Positions 7,869 through 13,781 of a DNA stretch of 26,557 nt are shown piece after piece. Position 1 is the stretch's first letter. Each line of letters begins with the position of its first letter. Made by a program: the position numbers and the translations under genes. Origin of the DNA: a virus; IMG/VR virus record IMGVR_UViG_3300037261_000038, positions 1-26,557 of that record; one strand, written 5' to 3'. The notes under the pieces are model-generated. The model saw only the letters and a list, made by a program, of their open reading frames with translations, made no database searches and had not been told where the DNA came from.

Positions 7869-7880
7869 GTGTGGTATGCT
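7865..7880 (+). promoter_or_regulatory. Promoter candidate for LAGLIDADG endonuclease gene
   Basis: CACAG (7865-7869) is followed by TGTGG and TATGCT (7875-7880). TGG directly before TATGCT gives an extended -10 (TGn). The block closely matches the -10 region of the minus-strand lipoprotein promoter (CACAG, GTGTGA, TATACC). No good -35 hexamer is visible at 17 bases. The predicted transcript start near 7887 would give a leader of about 63 bases. Confidence 0.45.
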
Positions 7881-7897
7881 TGTAAGTGAACTAAGTA

Positions 7898-7926
7898 GCG
7901 CCCGCGTGACTGGAATCACCGGGCGC
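7898..7926 (+). other. Strong hairpin in endonuclease leader
   Basis: GCGCCCG (7898-7904) pairs with CGGGCGC (7920-7926). After a bulged C, GTGA (7906-7909) pairs with TCAC (7916-7919) around the loop CTGGAA. No T run follows. It lies in the predicted 5' leader of the endonuclease gene, and could block read-through from the capsid gene or stabilise the leader. Confidence 0.5.
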
Positions 7927-7934
7927 CCGACAAC

Positions 7935-7948
7935 CGAGAGGTACCTCG
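7935..7948 (+). promoter_or_regulatory. Shine-Dalgarno hairpin before endonuclease start
   Basis: CGAG (7935-7938) pairs with CTCG (7945-7948) around the loop AGGTAC, which holds the Shine-Dalgarno bases; the stem ends one base before TTG 7950. The same arrangement, with CGAA/TTCG in the stem, occurs at 19228-19243 before the second HNH gene. The pairing would partly hide the ribosome-binding site. Confidence 0.5.
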
Positions 7949-7949
7949 A

Positions 7950-8474
7950 TTGCACGAAGATCGTAGCATGGAAATAGCTTGGGCGGCGGGACTATTTGAA
8001 GGCGAGGGGTGCTTTCACACGTCAAGTCGCAATTGCGGCCGAACCGCGGTTCAGGTTCGGCTAGGGATGACCGACAGGGATGTTGTAGAACGATTCGTCG
8101 CAATCGTCGGCGTTGGTAAGGTGAATCCGCCGCGTCAGATCAGGCCGACAGACAAGCCATTCCATGAATGGGCGGTCCAAAATGCCCCTGACGTTCGTGC
8201 CGTAATCGCCCTGCTGCTCCCATACCTTGGGCAGCGCCGTCGAGCTATGGCGCTTGAGGTTGACGCGGCGGCTGCAACGATAGGGCCGCACAAGGGGCAG
8301 CGGACCCACTGCCCGAAGGGACATCCTTACTCAGGCGACAACCTTGTAACGGAGCCGATCAAGCGGGGCGATGCTGAGTATGTCGCTCGCCGCTGCAAAA
8401 TGTGCCGCAACGAGCAGGCGCGCAATCGAAAGCGCGTCGAGCTCGGCATCACGCCTGATCGCTTTCGGAAGTAA
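7950..8474 (+). CDS. LAGLIDADG homing endonuclease with C-terminal zinc module
   Basis: 174 residues. A single LAGLIDADG motif (IAWAAGLFEGEGCF, residues 9-22) with the acidic residue in FEGEG predicts a homodimeric homing nuclease core (to about residue 115). The C-terminus adds a zinc-type module: C121-x3-H125 (HCPKGHPYSGDNL), then C149-x2-C152 and a basic helix (NEQARNRKR), resembling DNA-binding tails of phage endonucleases. TTG 7950 is preferred because GAGAGG lies about 9 bases upstream; ATG 7968 is an alternative that keeps the whole motif. It is a free-standing insertion between the capsid gene and a tRNA. No intron boundaries were found. Confidence 0.82.
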   Translation: MHEDRSMEIAWAAGLFEGEGCFHTSSRNCGRTAVQVRLGMTDRDVVERFVAIVGVGKVNPPRQIRPTDKPFHEWAVQNAPDVRAVIALLLPYLGQRRRAMALEVDAAAATIGPHKGQRTHCPKGHPYSGDNLVTEPIKRGDAEYVARRCKMCRNEQARNRKRVELGITPDRFRK

Positions 8475-8479
8475 CGACT

Positions 8480-8519
8480 TTCTCCTCGAGAGGGAGAATC
8501 AGGGTCGGGCTTGCCCGAC
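8480..8519 (+). other. Two hairpins downstream of endonuclease gene
   Basis: TTCTCC (8480-8485) pairs with GGAGAA (8493-8498), and GTCGGGC (8504-8510) pairs with GCCCGAC (8513-8519). No T run follows either. They may end or stabilise the endonuclease transcript; position right after the stop is the main support. Confidence 0.4.
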
Positions 8520-8520
8520 A

Positions 8521-8583
8521 GGGGACGCAGCATCGAGGGATGCGCTCGCAAGAGAGGGGGTGGCTCGTAGCCGCCCGTCCCCA
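8521..8583 (+). other. tRNA-like cloverleaf lacking a normal anticodon arm
   Basis: A 7-bp perfect outer stem (GGGGACG 8521-8527 with CGTCCCC 8576-8582) is followed by a single A, as in an acceptor stem plus discriminator. Inside are GCATC/GATGC with a GAGG loop (8530-8543), a tiny CTC/GAG stem with a GCAA tetraloop (8545-8554), and a 5-bp arm with a 7-base loop, GGTGG/CCGCC (8559-8575), abutting the 3' strand exactly as a T-arm does. Length is 63 bases and no anticodon loop is present. It could be a decayed tRNA or another cloverleaf RNA. It lies two bases before the true tRNA. Confidence 0.45.
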
Positions 8584-8585
8584 AT

Positions 8586-8657
8586 CGCAGGGTGGAGAAA
8601 CGGTATCTCGCCAGGCCCATAACCTGGAGACAGCGGGTTCAACTCCTGCCCCTGCTA
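8586..8657 (+). tRNA. tRNA with CAT anticodon (Met type)
   Basis: A complete cloverleaf of 72 bases can be drawn. The acceptor has six pairs (GCAGGG/CCCTGC) plus a C1-T72 mismatch. The D-arm is GAGA/TCTC with loop AACGGTA. The anticodon arm is CCAGG/CCTGG with loop CCCATAA, giving CAT at 8618-8620. The variable loop is AGACA, and the T-arm is GCGGG/CCTGC with loop TTCAACT. CCA is not encoded. The unpaired first acceptor position and the A11-T24 pair are features of bacterial initiator tRNA, but the three GC pairs of the initiator anticodon stem are not complete (A29-T41), and position 33 is C rather than the near-universal T. It could be initiator-like, elongator Met or a lysidine-modified Ile tRNA. 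Confidence 0.85.
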
Positions 8658-8669
8658 TTCGTAACGTGT

Positions 8670-8708
8670 CATATCTGGGGGATAAAGCTAGATAAGCCCC
8701 CATATCTG
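8670..8708 (+). repeat. 8-base direct repeat flanking a G5/C5 hairpin
   Basis: CATATCTG occurs at 8670-8677 and again at 8701-8708. Between and overlapping them, TGGGGG (8676-8681) pairs with CCCCCA (8697-8702) around a 15-base loop. It lies between the tRNA and the glycosyltransferase gene. It may be a terminator-like stem or an operator; no T run follows. Confidence 0.4.
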
Positions 8709-8735
8709 TCGCCATAGGCTCACGGGAGATATCGC

Positions 8736-9443
8736 ATGCGCGTATGGGCACTCCTGAGTTGGTACGCCGAACGGCCAGACTGGCTCGCCGACATGGTCGA
8801 ATCCGTAGCGCCGCTAGTGGATGGCGTCATAGCAGTCGACGGGCCATATCCTCTTGCACCACACGACAGCATGACGAGCCACGCGGATCAGTATGTCGCG
8901 TTACGCCACGCCTGTTGGCAGCACAGACTAGAGCTCTACATCCACGCTCCCGGAGCGCTGGCGGAAGTTGACAAGCGCGCCTTCATGTTCAGGGCGGCAC
9001 TGGCGGTTGCTGAGCCGATGGAGGACTGGTTCCTCGTCATGGACGCCGACATGTACATGAGCGGCATATCGTGGCCTGAGCGGGCCCGCTGGTACCTCGA
9101 AGGCACGGAGCACCATGCCGCGGAGATCACCTTCCACAATCTGGACCCTGAGATCGACAGTAATCCGAAGGTGCGGCAGTTCCGGTCCCTGTTCCGCGCG
9201 ATTCCGGGCTTGACGGTTGAAGGGCTGCATTCCATCTACACGGTGCCGGACCTAAACGGGGAACGCCTGATGATGTGGCAGGCGTTGGGCGAGAGAAGGC
9301 CCGTTGAGGCGCTTGACCTTACGAAGCACATTCATCTTTACCACCGGCCGCACGAACGCGAGCAGGAGCGGCAGGCGTTACGTGCTGCCTATTACGACCG
9401 TCGTGCGACGGCAAATATCGAAGCAGCACCCATCTATGACTAG
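8736..9443 (+). CDS. Glycosyltransferase, GT-A type (paralogue of 17923 gene)
   Basis: 235 residues; ATG 8736 follows GGGAG. The N-terminus (MRVWALLSWYAERPDWL, then VIAVDGPY near residues 31-38) matches a GT-A nucleotide-binding half, and DWFLVMDADM places a DxD-type motif at D103-A-D105, where metal and nucleotide sugar bind. The rest contains RSLFRAIPGLTVEG and IYTVPDLNGER. The same order of segments occurs in the protein at 17923-18669, so the two are diverged paralogues. No transmembrane segment; cytosolic. The sugar donor and acceptor cannot be read from the sequence. The location directly after the capsid gene suggests action on virion proteins, which is inference. Confidence 0.8.
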   Translation: MRVWALLSWYAERPDWLADMVESVAPLVDGVIAVDGPYPLAPHDSMTSHADQYVALRHACWQHRLELYIHAPGALAEVDKRAFMFRAALAVAEPMEDWFLVMDADMYMSGISWPERARWYLEGTEHHAAEITFHNLDPEIDSNPKVRQFRSLFRAIPGLTVEGLHSIYTVPDLNGERLMMWQALGERRPVEALDLTKHIHLYHRPHEREQERQALRAAYYDRRATANIEAAPIYD

Positions 9444-9451
9444 GAGCGGGC

Positions 9452-9637
9452 ATGGATCACTTCTGCAAAGAAGCACTATGGCGACTCGGTAGGTCGATCG
9501 AGTCAAGCGGTGAGATTATCGGGACCGTCTCACGCTGGCCCGCCAATGCCGACTTCGCCAAGCAGCAGCACATCAACGGCGCGCTGGCGAACGCCGAGCG
9601 GGTGGTTGTGGCCGCAAAGATTGTTGCCGCGATCTAA
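9452..9637 (+). CDS. Hypothetical protein
   Basis: 61 residues from ATG 9452, with AGGAGCGG ending about 4 bases upstream and only 8 bases after the previous stop. The sequence is largely helical (ALWRLGRSIESSG, then ALANAERVVVAAKIVAAI) with no cysteine pairs or membrane segment. No family is recognised. Good RBS and tight spacing argue that it is translated as part of the operon. Confidence 0.5.
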   Translation: MDHFCKEALWRLGRSIESSGEIIGTVSRWPANADFAKQQHINGALANAERVVVAAKIVAAI

Positions 9638-9701
9638 GCATGACCACGCCCTTACTACCTACCTCGCAGCATCCGAACACTAACTAGGAGCAGGAGCAGA
9701 T

Positions 9702-10061
9702 ATGGCTAGACAGAAAAGCGCCCCGAGCATCTACGTTGCGACGGAATCCGGGTCCGCTGAGGTTGACGGCGAGAACATGACGTTCGTGAAGGGCGTAACT
9801 CGCGTTCGCGCGGGCCATCGTCTACTTGAGCAGCTCCCGGCGTTCTTTGAGCCGGCTGACGAGGACCTGTCGTATGACGTGGAGGATGCGGCTGCTGGTC
9901 CTGATGTGAAGCGTGACGCTGTGGTTGTGGGTACGCCCGCTCCGGTTGCCGCCGTCGCCCCTGCTGCTCCCGTCGCTCCCGTCGAGAAGCTCGCTGCTCC
10001 GGTTGAGGCGGTTGTGCCGGCGTTTGCATCGGGCGGCGTAGTTCCCGCTGACAAGAAGTAG
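9702..10061 (+). CDS. Small head-region protein with Pro/Ala/Val tail
   Basis: 119 residues; ATG 9702 follows AGGAGCAGGAGCAG. Residues 1-65 form a compact part with GVTRVRAGHRLLEQLPAFFEP, a motif shape common in small phage proteins encoded just after the capsid gene (V-R-x-GH-x-L ... P-x-x-F-x-P). Residues 70-119 are low-complexity Ala/Pro/Val repeats (APVAAVAPAAPVAPVEK) ending in KK. The 19800 gene has a similar layout with a shorter Pro-rich tail. Possible head or connector accessory protein; function not established. Confidence 0.6.
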   Translation: MARQKSAPSIYVATESGSAEVDGENMTFVKGVTRVRAGHRLLEQLPAFFEPADEDLSYDVEDAAAGPDVKRDAVVVGTPAPVAAVAPAAPVAPVEKLAAPVEAVVPAFASGGVVPADKK

Positions 10062-10067
10062 GCACAT

Positions 10068-10718
10068 ATGACCGTAGACCCGCGAGATCTATGCCAAGTA
10101 GCGGACTGCAAAGCCCTTATGCAAAAGAGCGGGGCTAACGCTGGCGCTCAGGACGCGTTGATTCAACAGCTCATCACACGGGCGTCCATCAAGATCATGC
10201 GGGACTACGGTCGCGAGTTCGTTCCCGGTGGCACCGAAAGCCTTACGGCCATTGCAGCGCCGCGGACGTTCGAGTACCAGCGGGCTGACCAGTTGTACAC
10301 AGGCGAAGTGTTCGTGGACCTACACCCGTACGACCTTCAACTGTCGCCGGTACCTACGGTGGCGGTGGATACGGACCTGGCGAGCTCGATTACCCTGACG
10401 ACAGACGATTATCGCCTGTGGCCGCGGCCGGCTTCGCAGGGCGTGTACATGGCTATCAGGATCAGCTCGCTGAGCGTTCGTGGCCCGTGGTCGCGGTTCA
10501 ATAGTCGACAGTTGACGATCACGGGCAATTGGGGTTTCCCGACCGTGCCGTTTGAGGTTGAGCAGGCGTGCGCGGAGACGGTGATTCATTGGTTGACAGC
10601 GTACCCGGCAGCTAACCGGCCGCAGCAGCCGGACTCTATTATGCCTCCGATTCAGCCTCGGTCGTATCCGATGGCGGCGATTGATCTGCTGTGCACGTTC
10701 AAGAGGATGATTGGGTGA
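10068..10718 (+). CDS. Head-tail connector (adaptor) protein
   Basis: 216 residues. An N-terminal helix-rich part (DALIQQLITRASIKIMRDYGREF) leads into beta-rich sequence with LTTDDYRLWPRPASQGVYMAIRI, QLTITGNWGFPTVPFEVEQAC and a final helix. This is the usual pattern of gp6-like/phage adaptor connectors: short helices, then an inserted beta domain with a G-x-W-G-F/Y-x-x-V-P segment. The connector bridges portal and tail. Position after capsid and accessory genes fits. The stop overlaps the next GTG. Confidence 0.75.
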   Translation: MTVDPRDLCQVADCKALMQKSGANAGAQDALIQQLITRASIKIMRDYGREFVPGGTESLTAIAAPRTFEYQRADQLYTGEVFVDLHPYDLQLSPVPTVAVDTDLASSITLTTDDYRLWPRPASQGVYMAIRISSLSVRGPWSRFNSRQLTITGNWGFPTVPFEVEQACAETVIHWLTAYPAANRPQQPDSIMPPIQPRSYPMAAIDLLCTFKRMIG

Positions 10719-10900
10719 GCTCCAAGTGTTGGTGTGACGATAAGTCGCAGGAGCCATGTTCCTGGCCCTGTGATCTTATGCGGGACCACACGCGGCTGCG
10801 AGAGGCTGCACAAGAAGCGTCCGAGGCCGAGTTCACGAGCGAGCGGCTAGCGGCCATGGATCGCCTGCGCGCCGTTTTGGCGCTGGAGGAGTCTCCTTGA
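10715..10900 (+). CDS. Small cysteine-rich protein
   Basis: 61 residues from GTG 10715 (GTGA overlap with the connector stop); an upstream in-frame ATG at 10691 would overlap further. The first 20 residues have four Cys (C-x-C ... C-x3-C: CWCDDKSQEPCSWPC), a possible zinc knuckle, and the remainder is a single long amphipathic helix (HTRLREAAQEASEAEF...). Not a known family. Its stop overlaps the TTG of the broken gene that follows. Confidence 0.5.
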   Translation: MSSKCWCDDKSQEPCSWPCDLMRDHTRLREAAQEASEAEFTSERLAAMDRLRAVLALEESP

Positions 10901-10959
10901 CCACGGCTTACTACTGGCGCGGCGTCCCTAACTTCGGAGAACGACTGGTGGTCACATGA
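10897..10959 (+). pseudogene. Remnant of a pyruvyltransferase gene 5' end
   Basis: A 20-codon ORF (TTG 10897 to TGA 10957-10959) encodes TTAYYWRGVPNFGE, almost the same as the start of the complete gene at 11138 (ITAYYWRGVPNFGD), then diverges and stops. Within 39 aligned bases (10902-10940 against 11149-11187) four differences are visible, all at codon third positions and synonymous. So this is a decayed or replaced copy rather than a fresh duplication. The remnant overlaps both neighbours (TTGA at its start, ATGA at its end), so it may still act as a translational relay. Confidence 0.7.
10902..10940 (+). repeat. Partial direct repeat, upstream copy
   Basis: 39 bases matching 11149-11187 with four synonymous third-position differences. 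It encodes the HGLLLAR-less start of the pyruvyltransferase-like protein (TAYYWRGVPNFG). Distance between copies is 247 bases. Confidence 0.8.
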
Positions 10960-11141
10960 CGCCGACAAGGGACTGGGGATGGAAGGTTACGGTCCACGCC
11001 TACGGTACGGGACCGATCCCGGGTAGCGAGGCCATGATCGACGCTGCTAACCAGGTCGCTGAACAGATTGGGGCCGATGACTTCGTGGGCGTTGAGTTCA
11101 AGCGCGTCAAGAAGGCTCCGCACGATCAGGTGGCAACGTGA
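10956..11141 (+). CDS. Hypothetical protein inside the duplicated segment
   Basis: 61 residues; ATG 10956 overlaps the stop of the remnant (ATGA), and its own stop overlaps the GTG of the next gene (GTGA). It contains a beta-helix-beta pattern (WKVTVHAYGTG, SEAMIDAANQVAEQIG, FVGVEFKRVKK). No family is recognised. It lies between the broken and the intact copy of the pyruvyltransferase-like gene, so it may have arrived in the same rearrangement. Confidence 0.5.
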   Translation: MTPTRDWGWKVTVHAYGTGPIPGSEAMIDAANQVAEQIGADDFVGVEFKRVKKAPHDQVAT

Positions 11142-11842
11142 GTCCGATCACGGCTTACTACTGGCGTGGCGTCCCCAACTTTGGGGACCTGCTCTCCCCG
11201 CTCCTGCTCAAACACTTCTGCGGTATCGACGCGGAGTGGGCACAGGCAGAGGAAGCCGACATCGCTTGTACGGGTTCCATCGTGGAGCACCTAGGTCAAT
11301 TTCAGGGAACGGTTATCGGCTCGGGCAGGATGTACGGGGATGCGAAGCGGGCACTACGGAACGCCACCGTGCTCGCCCTGCGCGGCCCTCTGACCGCCAA
11401 AGGCATCTCGACGGACTGCGCCCTAGGCGATCCGGGTTTGCTCGCAGACGAGCTCGTGATGGTCGAGACACGGAAGCACGCTTTGGGCATCGTTCCGCAC
11501 TGGTCAGACCGGACGCTTGCGACGGACGCAAGGTTCATGAGATATCACCCGTTGGTCATCGACCCTCGAGCTGATCCGCTCGAAGTGGTGCGCCAGATTG
11601 GCTCGTGCCGGAAGATCGTCACGTCGAGCCTGCACGGCATGATCGTGGCCGACGCCTTCGGCATCCCCAGACGGTTTGAGTACACCCCGCAGTTTGATCG
11701 AGAGGGCGGCATGTTCAAATTCCTCGATCATTCAGCCGCGGTGAATACACCGCTTGAAGTGGGTGTGACGATGGTGGCTAACCGTTTTGCGGTGCATGAT
11801 CGCAAGTCTGAGTTGGCTGACGCCTTCCGCGAGCTGTGTTAG
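11138..11842 (+). CDS. Polysaccharide pyruvyl transferase-like protein
   Basis: 234 residues. The N-terminal YYWRGVPNFGDLLSPLLLK carries the N-x-GD motif typical of the family, and the C-terminal half has IVTSSLHGMIVADAFGIP, the family's SLHG signature. In bacteria these enzymes transfer pyruvate from phosphoenolpyruvate to sugars as a ketal, or resemble GT-B transferases. The length is below that of larger bacterial members. No membrane segment. GTG 11138 overlaps the previous stop; no strong Shine-Dalgarno is visible, so coupling is likely. Substrate unknown. Its company suggests a modification of a glycan built by the neighbouring glycosyltransferases. Confidence 0.8.
   Translation: MSPITAYYWRGVPNFGDLLSPLLLKHFCGIDAEWAQAEEADIACTGSIVEHLGQFQGTVIGSGRMYGDAKRALRNATVLALRGPLTAKGISTDCALGDPGLLADELVMVETRKHALGIVPHWSDRTLATDARFMRYHPLVIDPRADPLEVVRQIGSCRKIVTSSLHGMIVADAFGIPRRFEYTPQFDREGGMFKFLDHSAAVNTPLEVGVTMVANRFAVHDRKSELADAFRELC
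11149..11187 (+). repeat. Partial direct repeat, downstream copy
   Basis: The copy inside the intact pyruvyltransferase-like gene, matching 10902-10940 in 35 of 39 bases. Homologous recombination between the two copies would delete the small gene at 10956-11141. Confidence 0.8.
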
Positions 11843-12771
11843 CGCTCGGGCTCGGGCTAGCGCTTCTCTCCATGTCCTCCTTTTATCTACTGCACCGGCG
11901 ACGTGCTCGCCGGCAGAGGAATGCCACCCCCTTGATTTCAATCCTCGTACCCTTCCAGGCAGACCGCGGCTCTGACCGTAAACGAATCTGGAAGTGGACG
12001 AAGCGGTACTGGAAGCACGCACTACCGGGATGCGAGATTGTCGTCGGGCAGGACGGTGGACGGCCGTTCTCCAAGACTTCTGCGGTGAATAACGCCGCGA
12101 GCCGTGCCAGAGGAGATATCTATGTGATCTTGGACGCCGACTGTCTCATGGCTGCCGACGTGATTGAGGATTGCGCGCGCCGGATTCGTGAGGCGGCTGA
12201 GCGCGGGCAGCATCTGTGGTTTGTGCCGTATCGGCGCATGTTTCGTCTGTCGCCTGCGGTGACGGACGGGATCCTTGAGTCGAACCCGAGACGGTGGCCG
12301 TTCTGGGCATTCGAGCTGCCGCAGGATCCGGGCGATGTTGTGAACGCTGACCCGCCTTCGTACGGCCATCACTTCGGCGCGCTCGTTCAGGTGATGCCGG
12401 CGGAAGCCTTCTGGCATGTCGGAGGTATGGACGGAAGGTTCAGGGCATGGGGTGGCGAGGACGTGTCCTTCCTGTTCGCGCTGGACACGCTGTGGGGTCC
12501 GCATCGCTCCATGGACAACGAGGCGCTGCACTTGTGGCACGAGACGATTGGTGCTACGTGGCAGGATCGCATGTGGGAGGGGCAGGATCGTCCGATGCCG
12601 ATGCACGCGTTGGCGTCTCGGTATTCGGCGGCTCGTGGGGATCGTGCGCGGATGCGTGCGCTGGTGAAGGAGCATTGCGGACGGGCGCGCACGAAATCGT
12701 GGCGTGAGGTTCGTGAGCAGCGGCGTCTGATGGATCTGGGGAACGAGGGCTTCGATGGCGCTAACTCCTGA
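11836..12771 (+). CDS. Membrane-anchored family 2-like glycosyltransferase
   Basis: 311 residues; GTG 11836 overlaps the previous stop by seven bases. Residues 1-20 are hydrophobic (ALGLGLALLSMSSFYLL) and followed by RRRARRQR, a single N-terminal membrane anchor with positive charges after it. The GT-A domain starts at LISILVPFQADRG (33-45), with VGQDGG and the DxD in YVILDADC (D100-A-D102). GGMDGRFRAWGGEDVSFLF in the second half is the GG-x-D/E ... GGED motif common to galactosyl/N-acetylgalactosaminyl transferases (GT2/GT7-like). An internal Met13 start would remove half the anchor. Donor and acceptor unknown. Probably acts at the membrane. Confidence 0.82.
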   Translation: MLALGLGLALLSMSSFYLLHRRRARRQRNATPLISILVPFQADRGSDRKRIWKWTKRYWKHALPGCEIVVGQDGGRPFSKTSAVNNAASRARGDIYVILDADCLMAADVIEDCARRIREAAERGQHLWFVPYRRMFRLSPAVTDGILESNPRRWPFWAFELPQDPGDVVNADPPSYGHHFGALVQVMPAEAFWHVGGMDGRFRAWGGEDVSFLFALDTLWGPHRSMDNEALHLWHETIGATWQDRMWEGQDRPMPMHALASRYSAARGDRARMRALVKEHCGRARTKSWREVREQRRLMDLGNEGFDGANS

Positions 12772-12955
12772 ACAGAACGCCGAGTGTGGTTGCGCGTTTG
12801 TATTACAGAAGATGACCAAGAGGTTGCGGCCGGCGGTGAATCGAGCATACGACGCGCCGGACCACGAGTCGCGCTTGAAGTACGTCTCCGAGGCGATTCT
12901 TGACGCAAGGGCAGTCTTGGCTGTTCTCGAAAGCCTAGTGCCTGATGGCAGCTAG
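12755..12955 (+). CDS. Hypothetical helical protein
   Basis: 66 residues from ATG 12755, overlapping the glycosyltransferase end by 17 bases and followed by an 11-base overlap with the next gene. Predicted all-helical (LQKMTKRLRPAVNRAY, SRLKYVSEAILDARAVLAVLESL). Two cysteines (CGC) near the N-terminus. No family recognised. The overlaps imply translation as part of the chain. Confidence 0.5.
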   Translation: MALTPEQNAECGCAFVLQKMTKRLRPAVNRAYDAPDHESRLKYVSEAILDARAVLAVLESLVPDGS

Positions 12956-13178
12956 CTCGATCAAGCTTCCATTGCGTGCCATCTCGTCGAAGGATGCGAC
13001 CCTGGTTGGGCTTGCCGAGTCGCCGCACCTGACGGTATGTCTGTCTGAGGATGAGCTGAGGCAAGCGCGCGCCGTTGAGGAAGCTGCGTTGCGCCCTGGC
13101 GAAGTGATCTGGTTCGACACCATCGTGGGCAAGGTTTACGTAGCCCCGAGCATGTGGTGGGTTTCGCATGGCTGCTAG
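12945..13178 (+). CDS. Hypothetical protein
   Basis: 77 residues from ATG 12945; it overlaps both neighbours by 11 bases. The sequence includes LTVCLSEDELRQARAVEEAALRPGEVIWF and ends with a beta hairpin-like stretch (KVYVAPSMWWV). Not recognised. Location directly before the tail-terminator-like gene suggests a head-completion or connector accessory, but no motif supports it. Confidence 0.5.
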   Translation: MAASSIKLPLRAISSKDATLVGLAESPHLTVCLSEDELRQARAVEEAALRPGEVIWFDTIVGKVYVAPSMWWVSHGC

Positions 13179-13617
13179 TACCGCACCATCCGTCAAAGCA
13201 GCGCTCCTAACCCTCCTCAGAGCCGACGTAAGCCTATCCGGCGTACAGATCGAGTATGCGGACCCCGGCGCCGAAATTCAGCAGGAGAGCGTCTTCTACG
13301 GCCGTACCATCGAGACGGAAAAACCCGACTCTCTTGGGCAGCGGAAGCAGCGCGAGTCATACGACCTTGAGATCTACGTCTACACGGCGCAGGACGGCAA
13401 CGATCCGCAGACGTGTGAGGAACGCGGCTGGGCTCTTGTGGCTCGGCTCGAGACTGTCGTGCGGGCGAACAACGGGAACAACGGGGCGCTATCCGCGGCA
13501 TTGACGAACGCCGCGGGCTGGGTTGTGATGGGCAGCGTTGAGATGACGCCGTTCACGCATAGCGGCCAGCGGGTCTGTGAAGCGCTGTGCCGGGTCCATG
13601 TTGAGGCCGTGAAGTGA
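13168..13617 (+). CDS. Tail terminator-like (tail completion) protein
   Basis: 149 residues. Pattern: an N-terminal helix (SVKAALLTLLRADVSLSGVQIEYADPG), beta strands (ESYDLEIYVYTAQ), a central helix (CEERGWALVARLETVVRAN) and closing strands (GWVVMGSVEMTPF...CRVHVEAVK). This is the usual order in phage tail-terminator proteins, which cap the tail tube and join it to the head. Size and slot (after the connector, before the tail tube) agree. Assignment rests on fold-like pattern and position rather than a diagnostic residue. Confidence 0.62.
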   Translation: MAASTAPSVKAALLTLLRADVSLSGVQIEYADPGAEIQQESVFYGRTIETEKPDSLGQRKQRESYDLEIYVYTAQDGNDPQTCEERGWALVARLETVVRANNGNNGALSAALTNAAGWVVMGSVEMTPFTHSGQRVCEALCRVHVEAVK

Positions 13618-13781
13618 TGTCAGACACGCGCATCTGGCGGCTCGACAACGGCTACTGGGGCGTGAGCCTGACCCTGCCGGGATTCGCTCCGAAGTTGCGT
13701 ACCGACTTTGAGAGTAAACAGGACGCAGAGAGTTGGGTGTTGGACATGGTTGAGATGAGCAAGGAGCTAGACCGATGTTGA
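13617..13781 (+). CDS. Small hypothetical protein
   Basis: 54 residues, ATG 13617 sharing its first base with the previous TGA and ending in an overlap with the next ATG. The sequence (IWRLDNGYWGVSLTLPGFAP, then FESKQDAESWVLDMVEM) looks like a two- or three-strand sheet plus one helix. No named family. The frame is well formed, with GAAGTG upstream being only a weak ribosome-binding site, so coupling to the preceding gene is the likely mode of expression. Confidence 0.5.
   Translation: MSDTRIWRLDNGYWGVSLTLPGFAPKLRTDFESKQDAESWVLDMVEMSKELDRC

Noticed and set aside
7803-8735. Group I intron carrying the LAGLIDADG gene
   Set aside because: The capsid frame ends normally before the element and no P7/P3 core sequences or exon continuation could be seen by eye.
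9640-9687. Fifteen-codon ORF before the 9702 gene
   Set aside because: No ribosome-binding site and no overlap coupling; likely chance.
12022-13196. Long minus-strand open frames opposite the glycosyltransferase gene
   Set aside because: They lie wholly under a well-supported plus-strand gene with recognisable motifs, lack ribosome-binding sites and family signatures, and are rich in Arg/Pro/Ser as expected of shadow frames in GC-rich DNA.
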